Positions 8,312 to 18,151 of a stretch of 64,000 nt of DNA are shown one piece after another (position 1 is the stretch's first letter; the number at the start of each line of letters is the position of its first letter). The stretch covers positions 1 through 64,000 of the forward strand of contig CATOSU010000012.1 in the NCBI GenBank assembly GCA_951812615.1. The letters run 5' to 3'. A program made the position numbers and the translations under genes. The notes beneath the pieces are model-generated. The model had not been told where the DNA came from. It saw only the letters and a list, made by a program, of their open reading frames with translations, and made no database searches. The stretch is from an uncultured Paracoccaceae bacterium. Lineage in GTDB: Bacteria > Pseudomonadota > Alphaproteobacteria > Rhodobacterales > Rhodobacteraceae.

Positions 8312-9736
8312 TTACTCTCGAGCGTACACATCCTCGTAGCGGATGATGTCGTCCTCGCCGAGGTAACTGCCAGTCTGAACCTCGATCAAAACCATAGGCA
8401 CCTTGCCAGGGTTTTCCATCCGGTGCACGGCGCCGAGAGGGATGTAAACGGACTGGTTTTCAGTTACCAGTTTGACGTCCTCGTCGATTGTGACCTTGGC
8501 GGTGCCTTCCACCACGATCCAGTGTTCCGAGCGGTGGTGGTGCGACTGCAGACTGAGAGCTGCGCCGGGGTGGACGTGGATCCGTTTAACCTGGAAGCGG
8601 TTGCCGATCACCAAGCTTTCAAACCAGCCCCAGGGGCGGTGGTCTTTGGGAAATGCAGTGGCCTGCTGAGCGCCTTTTTCCTTGAGCGCGGCAACAGCCT
8701 GCTTCACATCCTGTGCCCGCGAAGCGTCGGCGACAAGCACGGCGTCTGGCATGGCTACGGTGATGATGTTTTCGAGGCCGATGCCCACGACCTCCAGTCG
8801 CTCGTCTTCGGACCGCAGCAGCGTGTTGTCGCAGTCAATGGCCGTCGCTTGGCCTGACAGCGCGACGCCGCGATCATCCTGTGCGGTTTCCCGCCAGACT
8901 GCATCCCACCCGCCGAGATCGGACCAACCGGCACCGAAGGGCACGACCGACAGGTTTTCGGCGCGTTCCATGACCGCGTAGTCGATGGAGATATCTTCCG
9001 CCTGCGCCCAGGCCTCCGGGTCGAGGCGGAGGAAACCGAGGTCCGGTTTGCCGTTGTCGACGGCCTGTTGGACAGGCGCGACGAGATCGGGCGCGTGTGC
9101 GCGGAAGGCGGTGAGGATGGCTTTGACCGAAAAGAGAAATATACCAGCGTTCCAGAGGTAGTTGCCTGCCGCAAGCATCTGTTCCGCGGCTTCGCTGCCG
9201 GGTTTCTCGACGAATCGCTGGAGGGGCAGGGGGCGCGGATCGCTCTCTCCGGGGGCCTCGACCAATTCGAGGTAGCCATAGCCCGTTTCAGCGTGAGTGG
9301 GAGAGATCCCGAAGGTGACAAGCTGGCCGTTACGCGCAACCTCGACGCCAGCTTGGGCGACTTGGCGGAATGCCTCTGCGTCGGGCACGACGTGGTCGGA
9401 AGGGGCGACGAGCATCAACGCATCGGGGTCGGATTTCTCCAGCCACATCGCGGCGGCGAGGATGGCGGGGGCCGTATTGCGCCCCTCTGGCTCAATCAGA
9501 ATCGCTCTGGGGTCAATTCCGATTTCGGCGAGTTGTTCTGTGGCGATGAAACGGAAGTCGGAATTGGTGAGAACGAGCGGAGAGACATAGTCCGGGCCGC
9601 TCAGGCGTGTGGCGGAGGTCTGGAACAAGGTTTGCTCGCCGATCAGCGGAACAAATTGCTTCGGGTAGCTCTTACGGCTGAGCGGCCAAAGCCTCGTTCC
9701 GGACCCGCCGCAGAGGATGATGGGGGTGATGGTCAT
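8312..9736 (-). CDS. manC: Mannose-1-phosphate guanylyltransferase / mannose-6-phosphate isomerase
   Basis: A 474-residue bifunctional enzyme of the AlgA/XanB/CpsB family, of normal length. It makes GDP-mannose from mannose-1-phosphate in the cytosol and often also interconverts fructose-6-P and mannose-6-P. The nucleotidyltransferase signature GGSGTRLWP is at about residues 10-18, and RFVEKP appears mid-domain. The C-terminal cupin (HHHRSEHWIVVEGTA) is the isomerase part. I chose the ATG at 9736-9734 because AGGACT lies upstream; the frame is open 53 codons further. It diverges from yjbH, and its product feeds the gmd/fcl genes near 38-41 kb. Confidence 0.95.
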   Translation of the reverse strand: MTITPIILCGGSGTRLWPLSRKSYPKQFVPLIGEQTLFQTSATRLSGPDYVSPLVLTNSDFRFIATEQLAEIGIDPRAILIEPEGRNTAPAILAAAMWLEKSDPDALMLVAPSDHVVPDAEAFRQVAQAGVEVARNGQLVTFGISPTHAETGYGYLELVEAPGESDPRPLPLQRFVEKPGSEAAEQMLAAGNYLWNAGIFLFSVKAILTAFRAHAPDLVAPVQQAVDNGKPDLGFLRLDPEAWAQAEDISIDYAVMERAENLSVVPFGAGWSDLGGWDAVWRETAQDDRGVALSGQATAIDCDNTLLRSEDERLEVVGIGLENIITVAMPDAVLVADASRAQDVKQAVAALKEKGAQQATAFPKDHRPWGWFESLVIGNRFQVKRIHVHPGAALSLQSHHHRSEHWIVVEGTAKVTIDEDVKLVTENQSVYIPLGAVHRMENPGKVPMVLIEVQTGSYLGEDDIIRYEDVYARE

Positions 9737-9981
9737 TAGATTCAGTCCTGAAATGCGATTTGATGTTCTTTTCGTTTGCTTGTCTTTGGGGGTGGTTGTC
9801 AAACTGCTCCGAACCGTTGACCGCTGTAGACATCCACATTTGGAGGGATTGCAGCGCCTGGTTGCTGCCTGTGGCATTTCGGGCGCATCGAACAATCATT
9901 CGCAATGCGGCAGGGCGACCTCTGTAATGCCACGGTCAGGTCTTGTTAGATACGAGCAAAGCTGCTCAGGGGGAGCGCGTT
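9737..9981. promoter_or_regulatory. Divergent intergenic region between manC and yjbH
   Basis: 245 bp separate two divergent polysaccharide transcription units. No coding sequence is supported. The region must hold both promoters, but no clear -35/-10 pair or operator could be assigned by eye. Confidence 0.4.
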
Positions 9982-12099
9982 TTGACCAGAGGGTTCGCCG
10001 GTTTCTTGGCGATGGTTTGTTATGTCGGTTGGATATCGCATTCTGCCGCACAAAACCTGTCGACCTACGGCACTCCAGGCTTGATCGATATGCCGACCGC
10101 TGAAGTTTTGCCAGACGGGCATTTGGGATTCACGGTGGCTGGTTTTGGCAACACTGTCCGTGGAACGATGGTTTTCCAGATGCTGCCAGGAGTGTACGGA
10201 ACTTTTCGGTATTCCTTTTTGCAGGATTTCTTCGGCAGTGCTCAGCCGACTGCCCCAAGTCTCTATGACCGCAGTTTTGATATTCACTTTCAACTGCGGC
10301 ACGAAAGCAAAAAATGGCCCTCGGTTGCCATCGGATTGCGTGACGTTGGCGGCACGGGGATCTACGCTGGCGAATACCTTGTGGCCACCAAAACATTCGC
10401 AGATCGCTTAATTGTCACCGGCGGAATGGGCTGGGGGCGGCTGGCATCCAATGGTGGGTTTCAGAATCCGCTTTGTTTTAACAACAATCGCTTTTGTACG
10501 CGCCCGCCTTCTGGAGCAGGCGGAATCGGGGGAACCGGCCAGCTCGATTTCGGAAACTGGTTCCGGGGTGACGCGGCGCTGTTTGGCGGCTTGAAGTACC
10601 AGTTCAACGATCGTGTGGCCTTGCTGCTGGAGTATTCTTCCGACTCCTACACGCAGGAAACGTCCCGCGGAATCATGGCCGTCAACTCCCCCCTCAACTT
10701 TGGCGCCACCTACCAGCTTTCCGATGCGACCCAGCTCTCCGCCTACTACATGTACGGCTCAGAGTTTGGCCTGCAGCTTTCTTACGTCATAAACCCCGCC
10801 AGCCCGCGCAACAATGCCGGTACAGAGAATGCCCCGCCCGCGCTGGTGCCAGTCGATCAGGTCGCCGCAGCCAGTTGGAATCTGCCGAAGCGCCGGCCGG
10901 ACCAGCCTGGAGCGCAGCAAGTTCTGGCGCAGCGGATCAAGGACGAGGGCCTGCTGCTAGAAGGTCTGCAGGTTGAGGGCGGCACCGCCACCGTGCGGAT
11001 CGAGAACTTCCGTTATGGTTCCAGCGCGCAAGCGGTCGGGCGGGCGAACAGGGCCCTAGCCAATACTCTGCCGCCCCGAATCGACACATTTGTCGTCGTG
11101 TTGTTGCGCAATGGCCTGCCGATCACACGGATCGAAACTAGACGGTCAGATTTCGCTGCGTTGGAGCAGGATATCGACGGAGCATGGCGCAGCTTGGCGC
11201 GGGCCGACGTGGGGGACGCATTCCGCATGTATGGCGGTGTGTTGTCCGAAATCTACCCGCGGTTCGACTATCGTCTCGGGCCCTATATAGCATTTGCGTT
11301 CTTTGACCCAGATAACCCTTTGCGCGGGGACGTAGGGTTGCAGTTAAACGGCGACATCATTGCTCGTCCTGGCCTCACTTTCTCCGGACAGTTGCGGCAG
11401 CCGATCTTCGGCAACCTTGATCAAGCCCGGCGCTTGTCGAATTCCGTCATTCCTCACGTCAGGTCCGATTGGCCATTATATGCCAAGGCCTCCGACCTCG
11501 AATTGAGCCACTTGACTGCAGAATACATCTGGCGACCACGCCGCGACTTCTTTGCGCGGCTAACAGCCGGCTACCTGGAGCCCATGTACGGCGGTGTTTC
11601 GGGCGAAGTGCTTTGGTACCCGCTGGGCAGCCGGCTGGCTCTTGGTGCAGAATTGAACTGGACACGGCAGCGTGATTTCGACATGATGTTCGACTTCCGG
11701 GACTACAACGTGACCACCGGGCACGCCTCCGCATATTACGACTTGGGCAGTGACTATTTTGCGCAGCTCGACGCCGGTCGCTACTTGGCGGGCGACTGGG
11801 GCGCGACTTTTACGCTAAAGCGCGAATTTAACAACGGATTCAAAGTTGGCGGGTTCTTTACCTTGACCACAGTTTCTTTCGAGGATTTCGGAGAAGGGTC
11901 ATTCGACAAGGGTATTACACTAGAAGTTCCGCTTAGCTGGTTCACCGGCAAACCCTCGCGCCGGACAGTGGGCCAGACGATCCGGCCGATTCTCCGCGAC
12001 GGCGGCGCGCGCCTAATAGTGCGAAACCGGCTTTTCGATTACACGCGTGCAGAACGCGGCCCGCAGCTGGCGTCGCAGTGGGGCAGGTATTTCAAATGA
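9982..12099 (+). CDS. yjbH: YjbH-family outer-membrane exopolysaccharide protein
   Basis: About 705 residues. I favour the TTG at 9982 because GGGGGAG lies just upstream; a TTG at 9943 would add 13 residues. A hydrophobic signal sequence (GFAGFLAMVCYVGWISHSAAQ) precedes STYGTPGLIDMPTAEVLPDG, the characteristic start of YjbH/GfcD-type beta-barrel proteins. Many alternating aromatic strands (YNVTTGHASAYYDLGSDYFA) follow to the end. In E. coli the yjbEFGH and gfcABCDE operons act in extracellular polysaccharide production. Its stop overlaps the YjbF start by 4 bp (ATGA), showing translational coupling. Confidence 0.88.
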   Translation: MTRGFAGFLAMVCYVGWISHSAAQNLSTYGTPGLIDMPTAEVLPDGHLGFTVAGFGNTVRGTMVFQMLPGVYGTFRYSFLQDFFGSAQPTAPSLYDRSFDIHFQLRHESKKWPSVAIGLRDVGGTGIYAGEYLVATKTFADRLIVTGGMGWGRLASNGGFQNPLCFNNNRFCTRPPSGAGGIGGTGQLDFGNWFRGDAALFGGLKYQFNDRVALLLEYSSDSYTQETSRGIMAVNSPLNFGATYQLSDATQLSAYYMYGSEFGLQLSYVINPASPRNNAGTENAPPALVPVDQVAAASWNLPKRRPDQPGAQQVLAQRIKDEGLLLEGLQVEGGTATVRIENFRYGSSAQAVGRANRALANTLPPRIDTFVVVLLRNGLPITRIETRRSDFAALEQDIDGAWRSLARADVGDAFRMYGGVLSEIYPRFDYRLGPYIAFAFFDPDNPLRGDVGLQLNGDIIARPGLTFSGQLRQPIFGNLDQARRLSNSVIPHVRSDWPLYAKASDLELSHLTAEYIWRPRRDFFARLTAGYLEPMYGGVSGEVLWYPLGSRLALGAELNWTRQRDFDMMFDFRDYNVTTGHASAYYDLGSDYFAQLDAGRYLAGDWGATFTLKREFNNGFKVGGFFTLTTVSFEDFGEGSFDKGITLEVPLSWFTGKPSRRTVGQTIRPILRDGGARLIVRNRLFDYTRAERGPQLASQWGRYFK

Positions 12100-12725
12100 A
12101 GCAAGCTGCTTTCTCCCTTCTTACCTGTTTGACCTTCGCAGGATGCTCTACGAACGACGACACGTTCTCCGTGGTCCGGTCCACGCTGTTGCCGAACCAG
12201 CAAAAGTTCGACGCCCGGTTCCTGTTCGCAGCGGGGCAGGGGGCAAGGCAGCTGAAACTAGCTCTGCTTGAGTTCGAAGAGGGCAGTATCATCCTATCTG
12301 ATTCGTCGAGGGAAGGGGTCGAGACTTGGATCACGGCCGATGGCGGCACGGTTATGACGCGCGATCAGATGATTGTGGGCCTGCGCGGGTTTGGCGCGGG
12401 CCTGATGGCGGCGGATGTCAACCAGTCCCAGGCAATGGTCCGAGCGGGCAAGCAAGGGATCACGGAGCGGTTTCATACCTATCTGAATGGCAACGACGAA
12501 ACCGTCACTCGCACCTATCGCTGCCAGATCGCTTTTCGGGGCACTCAGGAGATAGTAATCGGCGCGTCGCCAGTGAAAACCAATCTGATCTCGGAAGACT
12601 GCACCAGTCTGGATCAGTCCTTCCAAAACTTGTATTGGGTGATTCCGGGAAACAACCGTATCGTTCAAACCAGTCAGTGGACTGGCGAATTCATAGGCAT
12701 GGTCGCTACTCAGGTGGTGCCATGA
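12096..12725 (+). CDS. yjbF: YjbF/GfcB-family lipoprotein
   Basis: A 209-residue protein with a short lipoprotein signal (lipobox TFAGC, Cys17). The body matches the YjbF/GfcB type, including EGVETWITADGGTVMTRDQM and IVGLRGFGAGLMAAD. These are periplasmic lipoproteins required with YjbH/GfcD for polysaccharide export in enterics. The ATG overlaps the yjbH stop, and the export-protein gene begins 43 bp downstream, so yjbH-yjbF-wza form one operon. No YjbG homologue is seen between them. Confidence 0.85.
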   Translation: MKQAAFSLLTCLTFAGCSTNDDTFSVVRSTLLPNQQKFDARFLFAAGQGARQLKLALLEFEEGSIILSDSSREGVETWITADGGTVMTRDQMIVGLRGFGAGLMAADVNQSQAMVRAGKQGITERFHTYLNGNDETVTRTYRCQIAFRGTQEIVIGASPVKTNLISEDCTSLDQSFQNLYWVIPGNNRIVQTSQWTGEFIGMVATQVVP

Positions 12726-12768
12726 TGATTGTTCGCACCATAGTTGCGAGCCGTGGGAGACTGTATCT

Positions 12769-14136
12769 GTGCGCCTGTTAGCCTTGACCTGTATTGCACT
12801 AACATTGGCTGGGTGTGCCACGATCTACCGCAGCCCGCGGGTTGTGCCCGGATTGGATGACGGAACCGCGGTGCGGGTGGTTCCAATCAATGGGGAAACG
12901 GTGATTCAGGCAAACCGGTCCTCCTATCAACCGAAAACATTGCCGGCCATATTCTCATTTACCGCGGGAGACGGGTCGGGTCAGGTGCCGCGTGGGGTAG
13001 GGGTCTTGCCCGATGCGCCGTCCTCGCAAAACGCTGTGCGTGGACAACTAGAATTGAATCCGCCTCCACCCGTCAATCCTGGGCCGTACACTGTCGGGAT
13101 TAGTGACGTGGTGGTTCTCGCAACGCCCGGTGGCAGGTCAACTGTGGCGGAATTGACCGGGTTGTTGGCCGCGCAGAATGCGCGTCAGGGATACACTGTG
13201 CAGGATGATGGTTCGGTCAACATACCTGACGTGGGTCGCATGCGGATTGCGGGTCTCACTGTAGATGAAGCAGAGGCTGTGTTGTTCCAGCGGTTGGTAG
13301 AGAATCAGATGGATCCAACCTTCAGCCTGGAAGTTTCACAGTTTCGGTCGCAGAATGTCTCTTTTGGCGGCGCTGTCGGAAAGCCTGGTGTGATCCCGAT
13401 CACGTTGCGGCCCTTGTACCTTGATGAGGCATTAGCAAAAGCCGGGTCTGTCTCGGTTTCAGATATTGACCTCGGCTCGGTCCGCATCTATCGGGATGGA
13501 AATCTCTATCAGATCCCACTGACTTCGCTCTACGCCAGCGCGGATCTGCAGCGCACGCGGCTGGTCGATGGCGATTCGGTGTTTGTGGATACCGAATACC
13601 AGCTGGACCGGGCCGAGGAGTATTTTGAACAGCAAATCCGGCTTGCGCAAACCCGCCTACAGGGTCGTGAGCGGGCGCTGGAAGAACTGGCTACGGAAGT
13701 AGGTCTGCGTCGCGACAATCTGAACGAGGCTCGAAGAAACTACCAAACGCGATTGGACCTAGACGCGGTTAATCAAGATTATGTTTACATTACCGGTGAG
13801 GTGGATAAGCAGAGCCGCTACGTTCTGCCATACGAGCGGCAAGCGTCACTTGCCGACGCAATCTATGCCGAAGGGTCCGGGATTTCAAAGGTGACCGGAG
13901 ACGTATCCCAGATCTACGTCTTACGCGCTTCCAAGGACCCGCTGGAGTTTGGCGCGGTTACGGCGTGGCATCTGAATGCCAAGAACGCAGCGAACCTGAC
14001 GATGGCCGCACAGTTCCAGTTAAGGCCAAGCGACGTGATTTTTGTGGCCGAGAATCCAGTCACCCGATGGGGCCGGACGATCGCTCAGATTACGCCTTCT
14101 CTAATCACGGCGCCTATCGCGGCGGCTCTTAACTGA
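12769..14136 (+). CDS. Wza/GfcE-type polysaccharide export lipoprotein
   Basis: A 455-residue outer-membrane auxiliary protein with a GTG start, signal peptide and lipobox LTLAGC (Cys16). The polysaccharide-export domain begins at PYTVGISDVVVLATPG. It is followed by SLBB-type beta-grasp segments (VSFGGAVGKPGVIPITLRPL and VYITGEVDKQSRYVLPYERQ) and a coiled coil between about residues 285 and 325. It would form the outer-membrane channel of a Wzy-dependent pathway, docking on the Wzc-type protein encoded convergently at 14190-16421. The ribosome site is weak. Confidence 0.9.
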   Translation: MRLLALTCIALTLAGCATIYRSPRVVPGLDDGTAVRVVPINGETVIQANRSSYQPKTLPAIFSFTAGDGSGQVPRGVGVLPDAPSSQNAVRGQLELNPPPPVNPGPYTVGISDVVVLATPGGRSTVAELTGLLAAQNARQGYTVQDDGSVNIPDVGRMRIAGLTVDEAEAVLFQRLVENQMDPTFSLEVSQFRSQNVSFGGAVGKPGVIPITLRPLYLDEALAKAGSVSVSDIDLGSVRIYRDGNLYQIPLTSLYASADLQRTRLVDGDSVFVDTEYQLDRAEEYFEQQIRLAQTRLQGRERALEELATEVGLRRDNLNEARRNYQTRLDLDAVNQDYVYITGEVDKQSRYVLPYERQASLADAIYAEGSGISKVTGDVSQIYVLRASKDPLEFGAVTAWHLNAKNAANLTMAAQFQLRPSDVIFVAENPVTRWGRTIAQITPSLITAPIAAALN

Positions 14137-14189
14137 CTTAGACTAGCCGCGATCTCGGCGTCAAACTGGATCGAAGTCAGATCGCGTTT

Positions 14190-16421
14190 TCAACTGTCGT
14201 AGTATTTCGCACCGTATCCAGCATAAGCGCCGTACCGACCGCCGTATCCATAAGATTTCATTCGTTTTGCGTTGATCTGTGACAAGACCAAACCCGTGAC
14301 TCGCTGGTTAGAGTTGTGGAACATGCGCAGTGCTTCCTCGACTTGGTGGTGTGAAGTGCGATCCCAGAGGACCGTGAACAAGACTGCATCTGCGCATTGG
14401 GCGATTATTCGTGCATCTGGCACGACCAGAACAGGAGGCGTATCGACAATAATGATGTCGTACTTCTTGCGCACATCAGCGATCAAGGCCTTGAACTTTT
14501 CCGAAGCAAATAGATCAGCTGCATTTGTACTAGTTTTTTGTCCAGGCAAAACCTCGGCGCCAAATTTTTCTGGCTTAAACACTGCGTCTTCCAAAGCTAC
14601 ATCACCAATCACAACGCTGAACAGACCTTTGCGCGGAATATTGTCGAAATACTGGTTGAATGTCCTCCGCCGAATGTCGCCTTCCATAAGCAGGACCTTC
14701 TTCCCCATACCAACCAGATTTTGTGCCAGTGCTAAGGAATTTGTCGTCTTGCCCTCACCAGGCACCGATGAGGTAGACACGATCACCTGTGGCGGGTTGT
14801 CCACGTAGGACATCAAGACCGAAGTCCGGAGATTTCGCACTGCCTCAGCCGCGGCAGAAGTTGGCTTCTCTGCCAGGTAATTCAGGATACGCTTTCGGTT
14901 ACGTGCCGGAATCTGCGGGATCTGCCCAAGAACAGTATAGCCAGTAAGAGCTTCCAGTTCCTTTGAAGTCCGGTACCCGGTCTTGCGAGCCTCCCGCAGT
15001 AGCACCAACCCGATGCTGATTATCAGGCCCATCATACCGGACACAGCCAGGATTAGAGATTTCTTGGGGGCAGATGGTTCGAGTGGCACAACAGCATTAG
15101 ACAGAATACGACTGTCGGCCTGTTGAATGCCCTGCTGGGCTGCTGTTTCGTTCAGACGGGTGAGAAAATACTCGTAGAGCAACCGGATGGCCTCAGCCTC
15201 TCGGGTCAACTGCTGCAGTTTGATCAAATCATCACCCAGATACCGGATTTGTTCCGACAGTTCGACTTCGGAGGCTTTTAGAGCTATGACCTGCTGTTTC
15301 AGACGCACGACCTCCAGTTCCGCCCGATCAAGGACCTGCTTGAATCTGATATCGAATGCGGTTGCGATGCTGTCGTCGCTTTCGACCCGCAGTACCATAC
15401 GATCCAATTGTTGGTCGTCCGCTAACTCGGCTTGTTTCCCCCGCAACTCAGCAGCCTGCAGAGCAGATAGACGCTCCTCGGCATCAATCACACTCTCTTC
15501 CGCTTGCGTAATCCGTTCGCGTAGTTCCTTCAGTTGAACTTCTTGTCCCTGCAGCGATTCTAGCGAAACCAGCTCGGTCGAAGCGCTGAACGCGGCCAAC
15601 TTTTGTTCTGCCTCTTCCAACTGGACCTGCAGCGCTGATACGCGCTCGGTCAACCAGGTGGTCGCTTGATCAGTAGCTTCAAACTTCACTTCCAGTTGAT
15701 TCAGTACGTAGAGCTCGGCAATGGTATCGACGATCAGGGCGGATTTCTCCGGGCTTTCGGCTTCCACTGTTATCTGGAAAACGAGGCTAAGGGGTATGTT
15801 GCGCACCAATACCGCCTCCAGCAGATTAAGGATCACAGCGTCCCGTTCTCGCCTAGCCGCTTCGTCAGGCGGCAGAACGACCTCTTCTTCGCTCAGCCCC
15901 AGCAACGCCTTCACCTTATCTTTTGCCTCATCCACAGGGGTCGGCGGCTGCAAGTTGCCATTGAATTCCGGGTCCATGGTCAAGTCTAGTCGGTCTACCA
16001 CTTTACCCAACAAGCCACGCGACCGCAGAACCTCTACTTCGGAATTCACTTCTGACGGATCACCGGTCATGCCGGACATTACGCTTTGCAAGTCAACGAT
16101 TTGCTGTTCCTGGGTTTGCAGCATCACGACTGCTGAGGCGCGATAGAGCGGCACTGCCAAGACATAGGCGTAGTAGCCGCCTGCTACTACCGCAATAACT
16201 GTCACTAAAGCGATGAACCATTTGCCTCGCCAGGTGGTTGAGAGCAAAGCACCGAGGTCGATGACGTCGTCATCGGCTTGCTGCGTTTCTGACAGGGAAG
16301 CAGAGCCGGCCTGGTAAGGCGAATTGAGTGACAATTTATTCATGTCCGCTTGCACTTTTCGCTGGAACGCATGATCAACATACACGTCGATTAGAGATTT
16401 CAAAACTGCGTTGTTCCGCAC
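14190..16421 (-). CDS. Wzc-type polysaccharide co-polymerase with tyrosine kinase domain
   Basis: About 743 residues. The Wzz domain has a transmembrane helix (WFIALVTVIAVVAGGYYAYV, about residues 68-87), a long periplasmic coiled coil and a second helix (LILAVSGMMGLIISIGLVLL) near 460. The cytoplasmic BY-kinase has Walker A SSVPGEGKTT (around 550), Walker A' VLLMEGDIR and Walker B IIIVDTPP. The C-terminus carries a tyrosine cluster (YGYGGRYGAYAGYGAKYYDS) used for autophosphorylation. It controls chain length and export with the Wza-type protein. The frame opens with GTG at 16421; an internal ATG at 16343 is an alternative start. Confidence 0.93.
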   Translation of the reverse strand: MRNNAVLKSLIDVYVDHAFQRKVQADMNKLSLNSPYQAGSASLSETQQADDDVIDLGALLSTTWRGKWFIALVTVIAVVAGGYYAYVLAVPLYRASAVVMLQTQEQQIVDLQSVMSGMTGDPSEVNSEVEVLRSRGLLGKVVDRLDLTMDPEFNGNLQPPTPVDEAKDKVKALLGLSEEEVVLPPDEAARRERDAVILNLLEAVLVRNIPLSLVFQITVEAESPEKSALIVDTIAELYVLNQLEVKFEATDQATTWLTERVSALQVQLEEAEQKLAAFSASTELVSLESLQGQEVQLKELRERITQAEESVIDAEERLSALQAAELRGKQAELADDQQLDRMVLRVESDDSIATAFDIRFKQVLDRAELEVVRLKQQVIALKASEVELSEQIRYLGDDLIKLQQLTREAEAIRLLYEYFLTRLNETAAQQGIQQADSRILSNAVVPLEPSAPKKSLILAVSGMMGLIISIGLVLLREARKTGYRTSKELEALTGYTVLGQIPQIPARNRKRILNYLAEKPTSAAAEAVRNLRTSVLMSYVDNPPQVIVSTSSVPGEGKTTNSLALAQNLVGMGKKVLLMEGDIRRRTFNQYFDNIPRKGLFSVVIGDVALEDAVFKPEKFGAEVLPGQKTSTNAADLFASEKFKALIADVRKKYDIIIVDTPPVLVVPDARIIAQCADAVLFTVLWDRTSHHQVEEALRMFHNSNQRVTGLVLSQINAKRMKSYGYGGRYGAYAGYGAKYYDS

Positions 16422-16616
16422 TTCAGATTGCCCTATCCCACGGTCGCGGCGACCTCAATGCTACCAAATCGCCCGGCGTCTTTCGCAAGGCACCGCAAGA
16501 ATAAATACGGGGCATCTGTTGAAAAATCCCGCCGATGCGGGAATCCGGATGCGAACTAACCTTCTCATCCTTCGCGTAGCATGTTATACATTCGCCAATT
16601 GCTTGGAGATATTGCC

Positions 16617-16859
16617 ATGACTCTGAAGTCCATCCTCATCGCAGGTGTCGCTGCTGCGGCATTTGGCCCGACCCTCGCTCTGGCTCAGGCGGCCCCGCCG
16701 CCCGCCCCAATTTCGTTGGGCGCAGGTGCGAATGCCGGCCTAGGCGGTATTGTTGCCGCAGGTCCGATCGCAGGTGTCGCCGCCGGTATCGGTCTAATTG
16801 GTATTGTCGCAGTCATTGGCGGTGATTCGACCACAACTTCGACCACAACAACGAACTGA
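16617..16859 (+). CDS. YjbE/GfcA-like small secreted Gly/Thr-rich protein
   Basis: An 80-residue protein with GGAGAT 6 bp before its ATG. A clear Sec signal (MTLKSILIAGVAAAAF, cleavage after ALA at about 21-23) is followed by a Pro/Ala linker, a hydrophobic glycine-rich segment (GIVAAGPIAGVAAGIGLIGI) and a Thr/Ser tail (STTTSTTTTN). Size, signal and threonine tail match E. coli YjbE and GfcA, the first proteins of the yjb and gfc exopolysaccharide operons. Here it diverges from the Wzc kinase gene. Similarity is in architecture rather than sequence, so the assignment is inference. Confidence 0.6.
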   Translation: MTLKSILIAGVAAAAFGPTLALAQAAPPPAPISLGAGANAGLGGIVAAGPIAGVAAGIGLIGIVAVIGGDSTTTSTTTTN

Positions 16860-16879
16860 TTTGGTCGAAATCTGAACGA

Positions 16880-17098
16880 CTACCGGCTGGCGCCGGTAGG
16901 ATCAGCGACGTGATTTTCCAGGTACTGAAGTACGATGTCTTCGGTGATGGCACCGTTGGTGGTTGAAAAATACCCCCTGCCCCAAAATCGGCAGCCCCAG
17001 TAGCGCTTGCGGATGGCGGGAAACTCCCGCTGCACTTTGTAAGACGAACGGCCCTTCATCTTGCGCACCAGATCCGAAATGGCGAGCTTCGGCGGCAC
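16880..17098 (-). pseudogene. IS200/IS605 Y1 transposase, 3' fragment
   Basis: 72 codons encode the C-terminal half of an IS200-type HUH transposase (YWGCRFWGRGYFSTTNGAIT, then IVLQYLENH). The catalytic HUH part is missing, removed where the IS21 element begins near 17099. The stop lies inside a perfect 8-bp hairpin (16880-16899, CTACCGGC and GCCGGTAG), perhaps the element's end structure. Confidence 0.75.
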
Positions 17099-18151
17099 CT
17101 GTTGATTGTCACTGAGAACTGACCCGGTATGCCCTTAAGTTGTCACTGAGAATTGACCCATGTGAACACATTGCCCCGACGTTTTTGGTTGGGGAGATTT
17201 GGAGTGATCGACATGGGATTTTTGAGTGTCATTCGACGCTGGGCATTGCGTGACAAAATGCCAATCAGAGAGATTGCCCGACGGACGGGTCTGTCTCGGA
17301 ACACCATAAAGAAGTACCTACGCGAAGGTGCTGTTGAACCCAAGTTCAAGACGCCCAAGCGGCCGAGCAAGTTGGATCCCTATGCGGATCGGCTGTCAGC
17401 GTGGCTTTTGATCCAGTCACGCAAGTCGCGCAAAGAGCGGCGCACAGTTAAGCAAATGCACGCTGATCTTGTGAAGCTGGGATATGACGGTTCCTATGAG
17501 CGGGTGGCAGCTTTTGCCCGGGCGTGGCGTGATGATCGGCATCGTGCGGAACAGACGACGGGACGCGGGACCTACGTACCATTGGTGTTCCAGCCGGGCG
17601 AAGCGTTCCAATTCGATTGGAGCGAAGATTGGGCCAACATTGGGGGTGAACGAGTCAAGCTGCAGGTCGCCCATATCAAGCTGTCTCATAGTCGGGCGTT
17701 TCTGGTGAGGGCCTACCCGCTACAATCGCATGAGATGCTGTTCGACGCCCATTGGCATGCCTTTCGTGTCTTTGGCGGCGTGCCTGGCCGCGGCATCTAC
17801 GACAACATGAAGACGGCAGTGGATCGTGTTGGCAAAGGCAAGCAGCGCGACATCAATGCGCGCTTCAAGGCCATGGCCAGCCACTACGTGTTTGAACCTG
17901 AGTTTTGTAATCCTGCGGCAGGCTGGGAGAAAGGCCAGGTTGAGAAGAACGTGCAGGATGCGCGCTATCGCATGTGGCAGGTCATGCCGGTCTTCAGAGA
18001 CCTGGCCGAACTGAACCAGTGGCTTGAAGACCGCTGTCTCGCTCTGTGGGCGGAGACCCTACACAAGGCATTGCCGGGATCCATTGCTGACGTGTGGCAG
18101 GCTGAGAAGTCCGTGCTGATGGCACTGCCGCCTGCCTTCGACGGCTTCATA

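Noticed and set aside
9068..9739. Plus-strand open frame (223 codons)
   Set aside because: Antisense to manC; no signal, ribosome site or domain.
16880..16899. Hairpin after the YjbE-like gene considered as its terminator
   Set aside because: The stem is perfect but no T-run follows on the plus strand, and it lies at the 3' end of an IS200 remnant, which better explains it.
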